A stretch of 43,660 nucleotides of DNA from Bifidobacteriaceae bacterium (GTDB lineage Bacteria; Actinomycetota; Actinomycetes; Actinomycetales; WQXJ01). The stretch lies in NCBI GenBank assembly GCA_031268215.1, contig JAIRXP010000117.1:1-43660 (forward strand), given 5' to 3'. The notes beneath the pieces are model-generated. The model was not told the DNA's origin. It did not search any database and saw nothing but the letters and a program-made list of their open reading frames with translations. Below are positions 9,105-17,865 of this stretch, in pieces (the stretch's first letter is position 1; each line of letters opens with the position of its first letter). Made by a program: the position numbers and the translations under genes.

Positions 9105-10168
9105 GCCTGAATTTCCCATTCTGGGTCGACCGCGATGACGCATTTGGTCACGTTCGCCTTGGCACGGATGGCGTGCTCGATCGCAGCCTGGGCCTGGTCG
9201 AAGGGGAAGACGTTAGAGACCACTCGGTCAGCGGGGATGGCGCCGGAAGCAACCGCGGCGATAGCGGGCGGATAGCAACCCCGGTACCGGAAGACCGTTC
9301 TAACGGTGAGTTCTTTGTCGATCAGGAGGTTGACGTTCAGGTCCGCTCGGCCGGACTTGGTGTAGCCGACGAAGCTTACTGTCCCGCCTGGGCGGCACAG
9401 GCTTATGGCGCGGTCCATGGTGACGGCGTTGCCCGCCGTCTCGAAGACGTAGCGGGGTGCGGCGGACGGGGCAGCCGCCACTTCCTTGTCCAACCGATCC
9501 AGGCCGTCCGCGTCGAGCGGATGGCCACCCAGGCCCTCGGCCAACTCCAGGCGGTTCGGCATCAGGTCCGCGACCATCACATCGCGCACCCCAGCTGCCC
9601 GCAGCGTCAGGGTTGTCAGCAGACCGACACAGCCCGCCCCCAGCACCAAGGCCCGGTCGCCTACGCCCGGCCCGGCCTGACGTACGGCGTGGAACCCCAC
9701 GGAAAGGGGTTCAATCAGGGCCCCTTCGAGCAGCGACACCGAATCGGGCAGTCTGTGGCACCAGGCGGCCGGATGACGAACGTATTCCTGCAGGGCACCT
9801 TCCGTTGCTGGCAGCGATGCCCAGAAGAACACTTCCGGACACAAGTTGTACAACCCCTCCCGGCAGAAGTCGCAGGCGCCGCACGGCACGCCGGGTTCGA
9901 GTGCGACGCGGTCGCCCACGGCCAGGCTGGTGACGCCGCCTCCGAGCGCCACCACCACGCCCGAGGCCTCGTGGCCCAGAACCATCGGCGCAGTGACCAC
10001 GCTGTCTCCGATGTATCCGTTCTCGAACAAGGCCATGTCGGAGCCGCAGACGCCCACGTAGGCGACTTTGACCAGCACGTCCCCCGCTCCGGCGGCGGGT
10101 ACGGGCCGTTTCTCAAGAGTCAACCGCGCCGTCTGGTTCATGACCGCCGCCGTCATTACTGCACTCAT
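9101..10168 (-). CDS. Zinc-dependent alcohol dehydrogenase, probable polyol (sorbitol/xylitol type) dehydrogenase
   Basis: The 355-residue medium-chain dehydrogenase has the catalytic zinc ligands in GVCGSDM (Cys) and GHEASG (His-Glu), the four-cysteine structural zinc loop (CGACDFCREGLYNLC), and a Rossmann motif GAGCVG followed by VADLMPNRLELA, whose Asp favours NAD+. It is close in type to sorbitol, xylitol or arabitol dehydrogenases. AAGGAGA precedes the ATG by 6 bases. It lies between the permease and kinase genes, so it likely makes the first cut: oxidation of the imported polyol to a ketose. A gap of 28 bases separates it from the permease stop. Confidence 0.88.
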   Translation of the reverse strand: MSAVMTAAVMNQTARLTLEKRPVPAAGAGDVLVKVAYVGVCGSDMALFENGYIGDSVVTAPMVLGHEASGVVVALGGGVTSLAVGDRVALEPGVPCGACDFCREGLYNLCPEVFFWASLPATEGALQEYVRHPAAWCHRLPDSVSLLEGALIEPLSVGFHAVRQAGPGVGDRALVLGAGCVGLLTTLTLRAAGVRDVMVADLMPNRLELAEGLGGHPLDADGLDRLDKEVAAAPSAAPRYVFETAGNAVTMDRAISLCRPGGTVSFVGYTKSGRADLNVNLLIDKELTVRTVFRYRGCYPPAIAAVASGAIPADRVVSNVFPFDQAQAAIEHAIRAKANVTKCVIAVDPEWEIQA

Positions 10169-10196
10169 TTCAAGTCTCCTTCTGGTCCTAGTGGGA

Positions 10197-11018
10197 CTAT
10201 TCTTTGACCGCTCCGGTCAGCAGGCCCTTGATCAAGCTCTTCTGCGCAAAGAAGCCCAAGATCACCGGAATCAGGATCGCGATGGTGGCTGCGGCAGACA
10301 TCTTTCCCCAGAACAGGCCTTGTTGGGTCATGTAGCGGTTCATGAAGACAGGCAACGTTCCTGCCTGTGTAAAGGTGTAGGCGGTGGCGAAAAGGAATTC
10401 GTTCCAGGTCACAACGAACACCAGCATCAGCGCGGAGGCGACCCCGCCGCGCACTGCGGGGAAAATGACATACCGGAAGGCCTGCCAACGGTCGCAGCCG
10501 TCGATTCTGGCGGCCTCGATGATCGAAACGGGAACGTCCATCATGTACGTCACGCACATCCACACCAGCAGCGGCACGCCCGTGGCGGTGTAGAGCAGCA
10601 CCATCAGGGCGCGCGAATCGAGCAGGCCAGCCTTTGTGACGATTACGTACAGCGGCATGATCACGGCCACCGCCGGCAGGAGGGTCGTCGTGACATACCA
10701 GTTGTAGCGAGACGTCGGTTTACGGAGCCGACCGTAGACAATCACGTAGGCGATTGGCACTCCCAGCAAGGCGGTCAGGGCGACGGCGCACAAGGTGATG
10801 ACAATCGAGTTGGTGAGGTGCTGAACGAGGTCCGGATTGATGACTTCGCGGTAGTTATCCAACGTGGGCACGAAGGCCAATCTTGGGGGGGCCACGTCCC
10901 GTTCATTCTTGAAAGAAGACAGGACCATGTAGAAGATGGGGAAGGCATAGACCACGGCCAGCGCCAATAGACCCGCTCCAATCAGCGGCCTCAACCGCCG
11001 CGACCGGCTTACACGCAT
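10197..11018 (-). CDS. Sugar ABC transporter permease, MalG/CUT1 type
   Basis: The 273-residue membrane protein has six predicted helices. The EAA loop (EAARIDGCDRWQAFRYVIFP) contacts the ATPase. The C-terminus QKSLIKGLLTGAVKE is typical of MalG-like subunits. The ATG at 11018 is chosen because GAGGAG stands 9 bases before it and directly abuts the earlier ATG at 11027. It pairs with the adjacent MalF-like permease. No ATPase gene is in the operon, so a shared MsiK-type ATPase encoded elsewhere is expected, as is common in actinobacteria. Confidence 0.9.
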   Translation of the reverse strand: MRVSRSRRLRPLIGAGLLALAVVYAFPIFYMVLSSFKNERDVAPPRLAFVPTLDNYREVINPDLVQHLTNSIVITLCAVALTALLGVPIAYVIVYGRLRKPTSRYNWYVTTTLLPAVAVIMPLYVIVTKAGLLDSRALMVLLYTATGVPLLVWMCVTYMMDVPVSIIEAARIDGCDRWQAFRYVIFPAVRGGVASALMLVFVVTWNEFLFATAYTFTQAGTLPVFMNRYMTQQGLFWGKMSAAATIAILIPVILGFFAQKSLIKGLLTGAVKE

Positions 11019-11031
11019 TCGACCCATCTCC

Positions 11032-11916
11032 TCAAGACCGTTTGGTGACGTCGCCCTGGAAACGGAAGACTATGTTCACCAGTAGCAACGTCAGCGCGAC
11101 CATGACGACCGAGATGGCTGCGGCCCGGCCAACCTGCCAGTCGTAGAACCCCGTCCGGTAGACGTAGTACGACAGGTTGGCCGAGGCCACACCCGGCCCG
11201 CCTTGGGTCGTCACGAAGATGACGCCGAACACCTTCAACAGATTGATCAGTCCAAACATCCCGGCCACCTTGAAGTAGGGCTTCAGCAGAGGCAGCTTGA
11301 AGTAGATGATCTGCTGCAGACGGCTCGCACCGTCCACCTTGGCCGCCTCCAACACCTCCTCCGGCATACTCTGCAGGCCGGACAACAAGATCAGGAACAA
11401 GAACGGAGTCCACTGCCAGACGCAAAGAATCACAATGGTCCACAGCGCATGCTTTGAATCGAAGAAGGATGTGGCGTCTACGCCGAAGAGCTTGGACAAG
11501 GCCGCGTTCAGGCCAAAAGTGGGACTGAGGATCAGGGTCTTCCACACGATCCCGATAACCGGCTCCATCACGAAATAGGGCATGACCAAGATGGACCTGG
11601 CCACCGCCACACCTCTGAAGTCCCGGTTGAAGGCCAGCGCCAGCAGGAACGCCAACGCCAGGCCGACAACCAGAGAAACGCCGGTGATGATGAACGTGTT
11701 CCATATCACGCGGTAGAAGTCGCCGTCGCTGAACAAGAAACGGTAGTTGTCCAGGCCGTTGAAACTGGGATCCAAGTCGGGGCGCTTGATGTTCCAGTTG
11801 ACGAAGGACAGCGCGATCGTCACCACGAACGGTATCTGTGTCACCACGAGCACAACGGCCAGGCCGGGGGCCTCAAGCCAGTTGACTCGCTTTTCCTTGC
11901 GAAAGACGGCGAACAT
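11032..11916 (-). CDS. Sugar ABC transporter permease, MalF/CUT1 type
   Basis: The 294 residues form about six membrane helices with the EAA motif EAAKVDGASRLQQIIYFKLP near residue 205. The N-terminal helix is preceded by a basic cytoplasmic stretch (RKEKR). It belongs to the CUT1 subfamily that imports oligosaccharides, polyols and glycosides. The ATG at 11916 has AAGGGG about 12 bases upstream, overlapping the stop region of the binding-protein gene. It is transcribed with the MalG-type partner 13 bases downstream. Confidence 0.9.
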   Translation of the reverse strand: MFAVFRKEKRVNWLEAPGLAVVLVVTQIPFVVTIALSFVNWNIKRPDLDPSFNGLDNYRFLFSDGDFYRVIWNTFIITGVSLVVGLALAFLLALAFNRDFRGVAVARSILVMPYFVMEPVIGIVWKTLILSPTFGLNAALSKLFGVDATSFFDSKHALWTIVILCVWQWTPFLFLILLSGLQSMPEEVLEAAKVDGASRLQQIIYFKLPLLKPYFKVAGMFGLINLLKVFGVIFVTTQGGPGVASANLSYYVYRTGFYDWQVGRAAAISVVMVALTLLLVNIVFRFQGDVTKRS

Positions 11917-11935
11917 GAGTCAGACCGACCCCTTC

Positions 11936-13306
11936 TTAGCCCTTCACCCTGCCGCCATCGACGAAGGCTTGGGTGGCGGCATCTTGGGCCCCTTTCAAGA
12001 CGGTGTCGGTGGAAGCGTCGGAGGAGATGTAGTCGGCGAGGAGCGCCCCCAACCGTTCACCCAGGCCGGACCATTCCGGAATGTTGGGCAGGGTGTTTCC
12101 CACGTATGGTGTGTCACCGACCGCCGGATGATCGAATTGGACGGTCTCCAACGATTCGCGCACCAAGTCGGCATAAGGGGCCAACGCACGGTATTCCGGT
12201 GTCTTGTAGGTCGATTCGCGCGCCCCGCTGGGAACCGAAAGCCAACCCTTGGCTTCCGCAACCAGTTTGACGTAGTCCTTGGAGGTGACCCACTTGACGA
12301 ACTCGAAAGCCGCATCCTTGTTTTTCGAGCCAGAGGTCAACGCAATACCCCAACCTCCGACGGCCTGAGTGTTGCTCTTACCTGGCCCTGAGGGGGCTTT
12401 CGCGTAGCCCATCTTCCCCTTGACCGCAGAGCCGTCGGCTTCAAAGACGTCCGCCGAAACAGTAGCGTCGAAGTAGATGGCGGCACCACCGCTGGACATC
12501 AGGTTGAGGGTCTCGGTGTAGCCGTTCGAGGACGCTTCCGGCGCGCCGGCGTCCTTTTGCAGTTTGCGGTAGAACTCCCAGGCTTGCTTCATCTCAGGTG
12601 TGTCGTAGGTGGCGTTCCAGTTCATGTCGCAAATCTGGGCCCCATATGCGTTCATGATCCCGTTAAACATGAACATGTTCTCTCCATAGCCGGCTTTCCC
12701 TCGGATGGCCATTCCGACAACGCCCTCGGCGGGGTTATTTAGCTGCTTGGCGAGTTCGTAGACTTCTTGCCAGGTCGGGGCGTCAGGCATAGTCAATCCG
12801 GCCGCGTCGAACAGGTCCTGGCGGTACATCAGCATGGTGGACTCGCCGTACAACGGCAGCGCTGCCAACCCTTTAGTCTGGGACGAGTAGGCCGAGACGT
12901 TGGCCGGAATCATGTCCTCGAAGTCGTAGGCTCGCCTGTCCGCTTCCGGCATGCCGTCGAGCAGCGGCTGGAGCGGCGCCGTCCAGCCCGCCTCCAGGTA
13001 GGGGCCAGCGTCCGTCGACCCGATCGTCACCACGTCGAACTGATTCGAGCCCACCGCGACGTCCTGCTGAATCTTCGAACGAATGTCGTTCTCGGTCAGC
13101 ATGACATACTCGACTTCGATGCCGGTCTGTTTGGTGAACTCCGGAGTCAGCTCCTTCATGGTCATCATGGGTCCGTTGTTGACGGACGCCACGACGATCT
13201 TTCCGGTGGCCTTCCCGCCGGCGCCGTCACCGTCCGATCCGCATCCGGCCAAGGCACCAGCGGCGACACAGGCCGCCATCAGTGCTGAGATTCGCTTGCG
13301 ATTCAT
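11936..13306 (-). CDS. Sugar/polyol-binding lipoprotein of the ABC transporter
   Basis: The 456-residue extracellular solute-binding protein (family 1) has a lipoprotein signal: basic MNRKR, a hydrophobic run, then LAGCGSD with the lipobox Cys near residue 22. The mature part has the type-1 fold signatures EFTKQTGIEVEYV, YGESTMLMYRQDLFDAAGL and GGWGIALTS. It captures the substrate outside the membrane for the two permeases. ATG 13306 is preferred over GTG 13318 because the ribosome site (AAAGGTGAG) overlaps that GTG. The binding protein follows transketolase with essentially no gap. Polyol binding is inferred from the neighbouring dehydrogenases. Confidence 0.9.
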   Translation of the reverse strand: MNRKRISALMAACVAAGALAGCGSDGDGAGGKATGKIVVASVNNGPMMTMKELTPEFTKQTGIEVEYVMLTENDIRSKIQQDVAVGSNQFDVVTIGSTDAGPYLEAGWTAPLQPLLDGMPEADRRAYDFEDMIPANVSAYSSQTKGLAALPLYGESTMLMYRQDLFDAAGLTMPDAPTWQEVYELAKQLNNPAEGVVGMAIRGKAGYGENMFMFNGIMNAYGAQICDMNWNATYDTPEMKQAWEFYRKLQKDAGAPEASSNGYTETLNLMSSGGAAIYFDATVSADVFEADGSAVKGKMGYAKAPSGPGKSNTQAVGGWGIALTSGSKNKDAAFEFVKWVTSKDYVKLVAEAKGWLSVPSGARESTYKTPEYRALAPYADLVRESLETVQFDHPAVGDTPYVGNTLPNIPEWSGLGERLGALLADYISSDASTDTVLKGAQDAATQAFVDGGRVKG

Positions 13307-13314
13307 GGTTTTTC

Positions 13315-15468
13315 TCACCTTTCTAGTGGAGTTTGAGACTGCAAGGGGCGTGCTGGCGTCTCTGCCCCGGCATCTGGTAGCCGGGATCGATCCGAGGGGC
13401 CCTGCCGGGCCAGTGCTCGCTCGGTGGCTGTCACTACAGCGTCTGCTGTCATGTCGAATGCCTGCGCCAAGTCAGCGGCGGGGCCAGATGCGCCGAACCG
13501 GTCGATTCCGACCACTTCGCCGCCGAGTCCGACCACGTCGCCCCAGCCAAAGGGTGATGCGGCCTCGACCACAATCTTGACCGGGTGTCTGGGGAGGACC
13601 GACTCGCGGTATTCCGCTGGCTGGGCTCGAAACAGCTCGCGGGAGGGCATCGACACCACGCGCACTCGCCGGCCGCTGGCGCGAAGCGATTCTGCCGCTT
13701 TGATCGCCAGCGCCACTTCCGAACCGGTACCGATCAAGATTGCGTCCGGTTCGGCATCGTCGCTGAGGATGTAAGCGCCGCGGCGCACCCCTCTTGCCAC
13801 CAGGACGGGGTCGGCGTCCAACACGGCGACCGGCTGGCGGGACAACACCAGGCCAGTCGGCCCGTCGCGGTGCATCGCCACGGCCCAGGCGGCCGCAGTC
13901 TCTTTCGCGTCGGCAGGTCGCAACACGGCCAGACCTGGCATCGCCCTGAGCGAGGCCAGTTGCTCAATCGGCTGATGGGTGGGCCCGTCCTGGCCCACGG
14001 CGATCGAGTCATGGGTCCAGACGTAGACGGCCGGCAATCCCATCAGGGCGGCGAGGCGGATGGCCGGGCGTTGATAGTCGGAGAAGACCAGGAAGGTGCC
14101 AGAAAATGCCCGGACCCCGCCCGCGAGGAGCATTCCGTTCATGGCCGCGGCCATGGCATGCTCGCGAACTCCCCAATGGATGTTGCGTCCCGCCGAACGC
14201 TCCCCTGGTCTGTCTCCAGGCAGGAATGCTCCTCCGTCTGCAATCGTGGTGCGGTTCGGCTCGGATAGATCGGCCGACCCGCCCAACAGTTCTGGCAGCG
14301 CCGCCGCTACAACCTGGATTGCCGCGCCCGAAACGTCCCTGGTGGAGACGTTGTCGCCAACTGGGATCGCTCGCGCCAAAGCCAAGAGGCGTTCGTCCAA
14401 GTCTGCCGGCGTCACGCGGTCCATGGCGGCGCGCCACCGCGCCGCGAGGTCGGGATGCTGCCGGGCCCAAGCGTCCATGGCCTCATCCCAGGCACCATGA
14501 AGGCTGCGCCCACGGACCTCGGCTTGTCGCGCGAAGTCGAGCGCTGCCCCGTCTAGCACGAAGGCCTCTTGCGGCACCCCGATGAGAGTCTTCGTCGCCG
14601 CCGCCTCTTCGGCGCCGAGAGGCGTCCCGTGGGCCGCGGACGTGTCAAAGGCGTGAGGTGCCGGCCAGGCGATGTGGCTGCGGACCATAACTAGGTGCGG
14701 GGAGTGAACCTGGTTTGGCGTCGGCTGCGATAGCGCGGCGTCGAGCGCCGCGACGTCGACTTCACCGTCCGCTGCCAAGGGAACTTTGGAGACGCGCCAG
14801 CCTTGCGCCACGAAGCGTGCGGCGACATCCTCGTTCCAAGCGAGGTCTGAGCTGCCGTCGATCTGGATGGCGTTGTCATCGTAGATGACAGTCAAGTTGG
14901 ATAGCTGGTGTCGCCCCGCGAGGGCGCCGCACTCATAGGAGATGCCCTCCTGCAAGTCGCCGTCCGAGGCTAGGACCCAGACGTGCCGGTCAAAGGGAGA
15001 CGCCCCACTCAGGGCGTCCGGGTCGTAGGCGGCCCGCTGCCACTGGAATGACATCGCAAGACCTACCCCCATGGCCAGGCCCTGGCCCAGCGGCCCGGTA
15101 GTCGCATCCACTCCAGGCGTGACACCAAGCTCAGGATGTCCCGGCGTCCTCGAACCTAGTCGCCGAAACTGACGCAGATCGTCTATGCCAACGTCGTAAC
15201 CAGACAGGTGGAGCTGGGAGTACAGCAGGGCGGAGGCGTGGCCGCATGACAGGACGAAACGGTCCCGTCCGGCCCAACCTGGGTCCGCTGGGTCGTGCCG
15301 CAGGTGTTTACGGAAGATCAGTTCGGCCACCGGGGCCATCGCCAAAGCCGCGCCCGGGTGTCCCGAGTTGGCCGTCTCGATGGCGTCAAGGGACAGCCCA
15401 CGACTGGCGTTGGCGGTCGCGCGGGCCGCGTCTTCGCTGGTAGTGCGCTTGGCACGGGCAGTTAGCAC
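13315..15468 (-). CDS. tkt: Transketolase
   Basis: The 717-residue product is a full-length transketolase. ThDP-binding region: ASDGDLQEG ... IYDDN near residues 180-215. Substrate motifs: SGHPGAA near residue 35, GPLGQGLAMGVG near 128. The catalytic Glu is in GVREHAM and the C-terminal domain has IGTGSEV. It moves two-carbon units between sugar phosphates in the pentose phosphate pathway. Being first gene of a sugar-uptake operon and regulated with it, it is probably a pathway-dedicated copy that drains pentulose phosphate. Start GTG at 15468, with GAGGG 7 bases upstream. The last 30 residues are Arg/Pro/Gln-rich and not typical of the family. Confidence 0.95.
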   Translation of the reverse strand: MLTARAKRTTSEDAARATANASRGLSLDAIETANSGHPGAALAMAPVAELIFRKHLRHDPADPGWAGRDRFVLSCGHASALLYSQLHLSGYDVGIDDLRQFRRLGSRTPGHPELGVTPGVDATTGPLGQGLAMGVGLAMSFQWQRAAYDPDALSGASPFDRHVWVLASDGDLQEGISYECGALAGRHQLSNLTVIYDDNAIQIDGSSDLAWNEDVAARFVAQGWRVSKVPLAADGEVDVAALDAALSQPTPNQVHSPHLVMVRSHIAWPAPHAFDTSAAHGTPLGAEEAAATKTLIGVPQEAFVLDGAALDFARQAEVRGRSLHGAWDEAMDAWARQHPDLAARWRAAMDRVTPADLDERLLALARAIPVGDNVSTRDVSGAAIQVVAAALPELLGGSADLSEPNRTTIADGGAFLPGDRPGERSAGRNIHWGVREHAMAAAMNGMLLAGGVRAFSGTFLVFSDYQRPAIRLAALMGLPAVYVWTHDSIAVGQDGPTHQPIEQLASLRAMPGLAVLRPADAKETAAAWAVAMHRDGPTGLVLSRQPVAVLDADPVLVARGVRRGAYILSDDAEPDAILIGTGSEVALAIKAAESLRASGRRVRVVSMPSRELFRAQPAEYRESVLPRHPVKIVVEAASPFGWGDVVGLGGEVVGIDRFGASGPAADLAQAFDMTADAVVTATERALARQGPSDRSRLPDAGAETPARPLQSQTPLER

Positions 15469-15492
15469 GTGAACACCCTCACTTGATAGATT

Positions 15493-15526
15493 GTCATTAC
15501 ATCCTAGATCATAACATCATAATGAC
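15493..15526. promoter_or_regulatory. Inverted repeat in the divergent promoter region of the pentitol operon
   Basis: GTCATTA at 15493-15499 and TAATGAC at 15520-15526 form a perfect 7-bp dyad with 20 bases between, in an AT-rich island amid GC-rich DNA. It lies between the transketolase and GntR starts. TATGAT, a good -10 hexamer for the operon, is found on the minus strand inside it (15509-15514). This is the natural place for the operator of the divergent GntR/HutC regulator; binding is inferred. Confidence 0.45.
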
Positions 15527-15590
15527 CTACCCGATACTGTGGTACTAGGGCCTCTCCCGCCCCAAACGGTTGTCGCAAGGTCCAGAAGGG

Positions 15591-16313
15591 ATGCTCAATG
15601 ACATGACCAAGTACGCCGACGTGCGCGACCACCTGCGGGAGCGCGTCAACCACATGTCGCCAGGCGACCGGCTGCCATCGGAGACCGAACTCTGCGAAAC
15701 CTACGCAGTAAGTCGCATCACCGCCCGCCGGGCCGTGGACGACCTGGTGTCGGAGGGACGTCTCACCCGCCAACAGGGTCGCGGAACGTTTGTCGCCGAT
15801 CCGCTCTTCGTCCAACATGCACGCGAATCATTCGCCGACCAAGTCACCGGCTTCTTCCGGCAGCAGCGCAGCCTCGGCCGGGATGTGACTACCAAGGTCC
15901 TGCGCAACGAACTGGGACGAAACAGGATCGCCGCGCAGGCGCTCGGCTTCAACGCCGGCCAAGAACTGATCGTGCTAGAGCGTTTGCGTTACGTCGACAA
16001 CAGCTTGCATCAGCATGTGGTGACCTACCTGCCCATCGCCTACAACGCTGTCCTGCGGACCGACTTCTCGACCGGGTCGCTATTCGACTACCTGTCCCGC
16101 AGGTACGGCGTGGAACTAGCCAGAAACAACCTGGTGATCCGGATTGACCGCGTCCATGGCCTAGTCGCCAAGGCCCTCGACGTAGTCGAGGGCGAGGCTG
16201 TACTGGCCATGGACTCGACCGTGTATGACCATGCCGGGAAGTCAGTGGCCTTCGGGACCGCTCGGCTGACCCCGGCGAACGGAGAGGTCGCCTTCCGGGT
16301 CTCCAACCGGTAG
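15591..16313 (+). CDS. GntR/HutC-family transcriptional regulator of the pentitol operon
   Basis: The 240 residues comprise an N-terminal GntR winged helix (about 5-70: PGDRLPSETELCETYAVSRI, ARRAVDDLVSEGRLTRQQGRGTFV) and a UTRA effector domain (about 95-235). Regulators of this class bind a sugar or sugar phosphate and usually repress adjacent catabolic genes. It is divergent from the transketolase-led operon, which is the obvious target. Two in-frame starts are plausible: ATG 15591 (AAGG 10 bases upstream) and ATG 15603 (GAAGGG 12 bases upstream). A TTG at 15570 is unlikely. Confidence 0.9.
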   Translation: MLNDMTKYADVRDHLRERVNHMSPGDRLPSETELCETYAVSRITARRAVDDLVSEGRLTRQQGRGTFVADPLFVQHARESFADQVTGFFRQQRSLGRDVTTKVLRNELGRNRIAAQALGFNAGQELIVLERLRYVDNSLHQHVVTYLPIAYNAVLRTDFSTGSLFDYLSRRYGVELARNNLVIRIDRVHGLVAKALDVVEGEAVLAMDSTVYDHAGKSVAFGTARLTPANGEVAFRVSNR

Positions 16314-16319
16314 CCAGGG

Positions 16320-16351
16320 CAGCGGGCACGCCTAGACACTCAGGCCCGCTG
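16320..16351 (+). terminator. Hairpin between the GntR gene and holA
   Basis: CAGCGGGC at 16320-16327 pairs perfectly with GCCCGCTG at 16344-16351 (16-base loop), just after the regulator stop. There is no T-run, so it could be a weak or factor-assisted terminator separating the regulator from holA. Confidence 0.45.
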
Positions 16352-16372
16352 GGACATGGGAAGCTTGTTCTC

Positions 16373-17380
16373 ATGGCTGATTCCTTGCGCTCCCGCGTGG
16401 CCCCCTGGGACCGGGTTGAGCCGGATCGTTTGGTTCTGATCTACGGCCCGGAGGAGTTGCTGGCGGACCGCGCGGTCGAAAGGCTAAGGCGTTTGGCCCG
16501 CGAGGAGCATCCCGAACTTGACGTGGTTGAGGTCAACGCGGCCCAGGCTGGGCGCGACGCGTTGGCGGGGGCCGCCTCTGGGTCGCTATTTGCTGACTAC
16601 ACGGTGGTTGTGGTCAGCCAGGTGGACCAGGCCAGCGCCGATTTCCTCGACGGCGCTTTGGCGTACGTGGCCAATCCCAGTCCTGAAGCAATGATCATTT
16701 TCCGCCATGGTGGCGGACGCAGCGCTAAGAAGCTAGTAGACGCGCTGCGCAAGGCTAGAGCGTCCGAGGCGGAAGCTTCCCAGATCCGGTTTGATCGCGA
16801 CAAGGAGGCGTTCGTAAGGGCCGAATTCAGGCGTGGCGGCCGGGGAGCGGATGGGCGCGCGGTGCTGGCTCTGGTTGAAGCGGTTGGATCGGACTTGCGC
16901 GAGCTGGCGTCCGCCGCGAACCAAATGATGGCTGATACCACCGGCCCAATTACTCCCCAGATGGTGGAGCGGTATTACGGCGGTCGCCTGGAGACAACTT
17001 CCTTTAAGGTGGCCGATGCCGCCGTGGCGGGCCAGGCCGGTGAGGCGTTGCGTTTGGCCCGTTACGCGTTGGGCGCCGGAGTCGATCCGGTACCCATGAT
17101 TGGGGCATTAGCCGGAAAGCTCCGTACCCTGGCCAAGGTGGGTGGCGCGGTGCAGTCAGGCAAAGACCCAGTCAAGGACCTGCGCATGAACAGTTGGCAG
17201 GTTGATCAGGCCCGCCGGGTTCTGCGCCATTGGGATGGCACAGGGCTGGCTCAAGCGATCCTGGCGGTGGCGGAGGCGGACGCCCAAGTCAAGGGGTTGG
17301 GAGGGTCGAGTTCTAAGACCGCGCGCCATTACGCCGTCGAACGGGCCATCGTGGCCGTTGCTCGCGCCGTCCGGAGCTGA
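16373..17380 (+). CDS. holA: DNA polymerase III, delta subunit
   Basis: The 335 residues match the family length. The N-terminal part (LVLIYGPEELLADRAVERL near residues 20-40) has the degenerate ATPase fold of delta, with no intact Walker A. The middle and C-terminal helical domains (VGSDLRELASAANQM; APGADPVPMIGALAGKLRTLAK-like region; a conserved KDLRM/WQVDQARR stretch) match clamp-loader delta of actinobacteria. It opens the sliding clamp in the clamp-loader complex. GGGAAG lies 9 bases before the ATG. It is convergent with rpsT, only 7 bases apart, the common holA/rpsT arrangement. Confidence 0.93.
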   Translation: MADSLRSRVAPWDRVEPDRLVLIYGPEELLADRAVERLRRLAREEHPELDVVEVNAAQAGRDALAGAASGSLFADYTVVVVSQVDQASADFLDGALAYVANPSPEAMIIFRHGGGRSAKKLVDALRKARASEAEASQIRFDRDKEAFVRAEFRRGGRGADGRAVLALVEAVGSDLRELASAANQMMADTTGPITPQMVERYYGGRLETTSFKVADAAVAGQAGEALRLARYALGAGVDPVPMIGALAGKLRTLAKVGGAVQSGKDPVKDLRMNSWQVDQARRVLRHWDGTGLAQAILAVAEADAQVKGLGGSSSKTARHYAVERAIVAVARAVRS

Positions 17381-17387
17381 ACTGTCT

Positions 17388-17651
17388 TCAGGCCATAGCT
17401 GCGACTTGGGTGGCCAGGGCCGATTTCCGGTTGGCGGCCTGGTTCTTATGAATCACACCCTTAGAGACCGCTTTGTCAAGTTTGCGATTGGCGGCCCGCA
17501 GGGCCGCCTCTGCCTTGTCCTTCTGGCCTTCAGCGATCGCGTCGCGGGTGCGGCGGACGTAGGTCTTCAGCTCAGACTTGACAGCCTTGTTGCGCAGGCG
17601 CCGCTTTTCATTGGTGCGGTTGCGCTTGATCTGCGACTTGATGTTTGCCAC
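17388..17651 (-). CDS. rpsT: 30S ribosomal protein S20
   Basis: The 87-residue, Lys/Arg-rich product begins [20 protein letters not shown], the S20 signature, and matches the family length. The start is GTG at 17651, with AAGGAAG 9 bases upstream. S20 binds 16S rRNA early in small-subunit assembly. Its leader is long (about 180 bases from the predicted start site) and holds a GC hairpin close to the ribosome site. Confidence 0.98.
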   Translation of the reverse strand: MANIKSQIKRNRTNEKRRLRNKAVKSELKTYVRRTRDAIAEGQKDKAEAALRAANRKLDKAVSKGVIHKNQAANRKSALATQVAAMA

Positions 17652-17674
17652 GTGTGGTGTCTTCCTTATGGTCT

Positions 17675-17690
17675 GGCGCCTAGCGGCGCC
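17675..17690 (-). promoter_or_regulatory. GC hairpin in the rpsT leader
   Basis: GGCGCC-TAGC-GGCGCC forms a 6-bp stem with a 4-base loop, 24 bases upstream of the rpsT start and just before its ribosome site. Such a position would allow translational feedback by S20, as known in principle for E. coli S20, but this is inference. Confidence 0.35.
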
Positions 17691-17837
17691 GGCTTACAGA
17701 GGTCAAGGACATGTCCAGCACCGTCTGGTACGGACCCCTAAGAGATTGGCCGCCCACCCAGCACCTAGCGTTGAGTGCCAAGGCGAATGGCGAACAGTCG
17801 CGGCGGTCACCTGCCCCTGCGTGACAGCCAACGAAAA

Positions 17838-17865
17838 ATTGTAGCAGGCCGCCAGAGGCTGTCCC
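17838..17865 (-). promoter_or_regulatory. Predicted rpsT promoter
   Basis: On the minus strand, GGGACA (17860-17865) is followed by 16 bases and TACAAT (17838-17843), a strong -10. Transcription would start near 17830, giving a leader of about 180 bases to the GTG at 17651. Confidence 0.4.
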
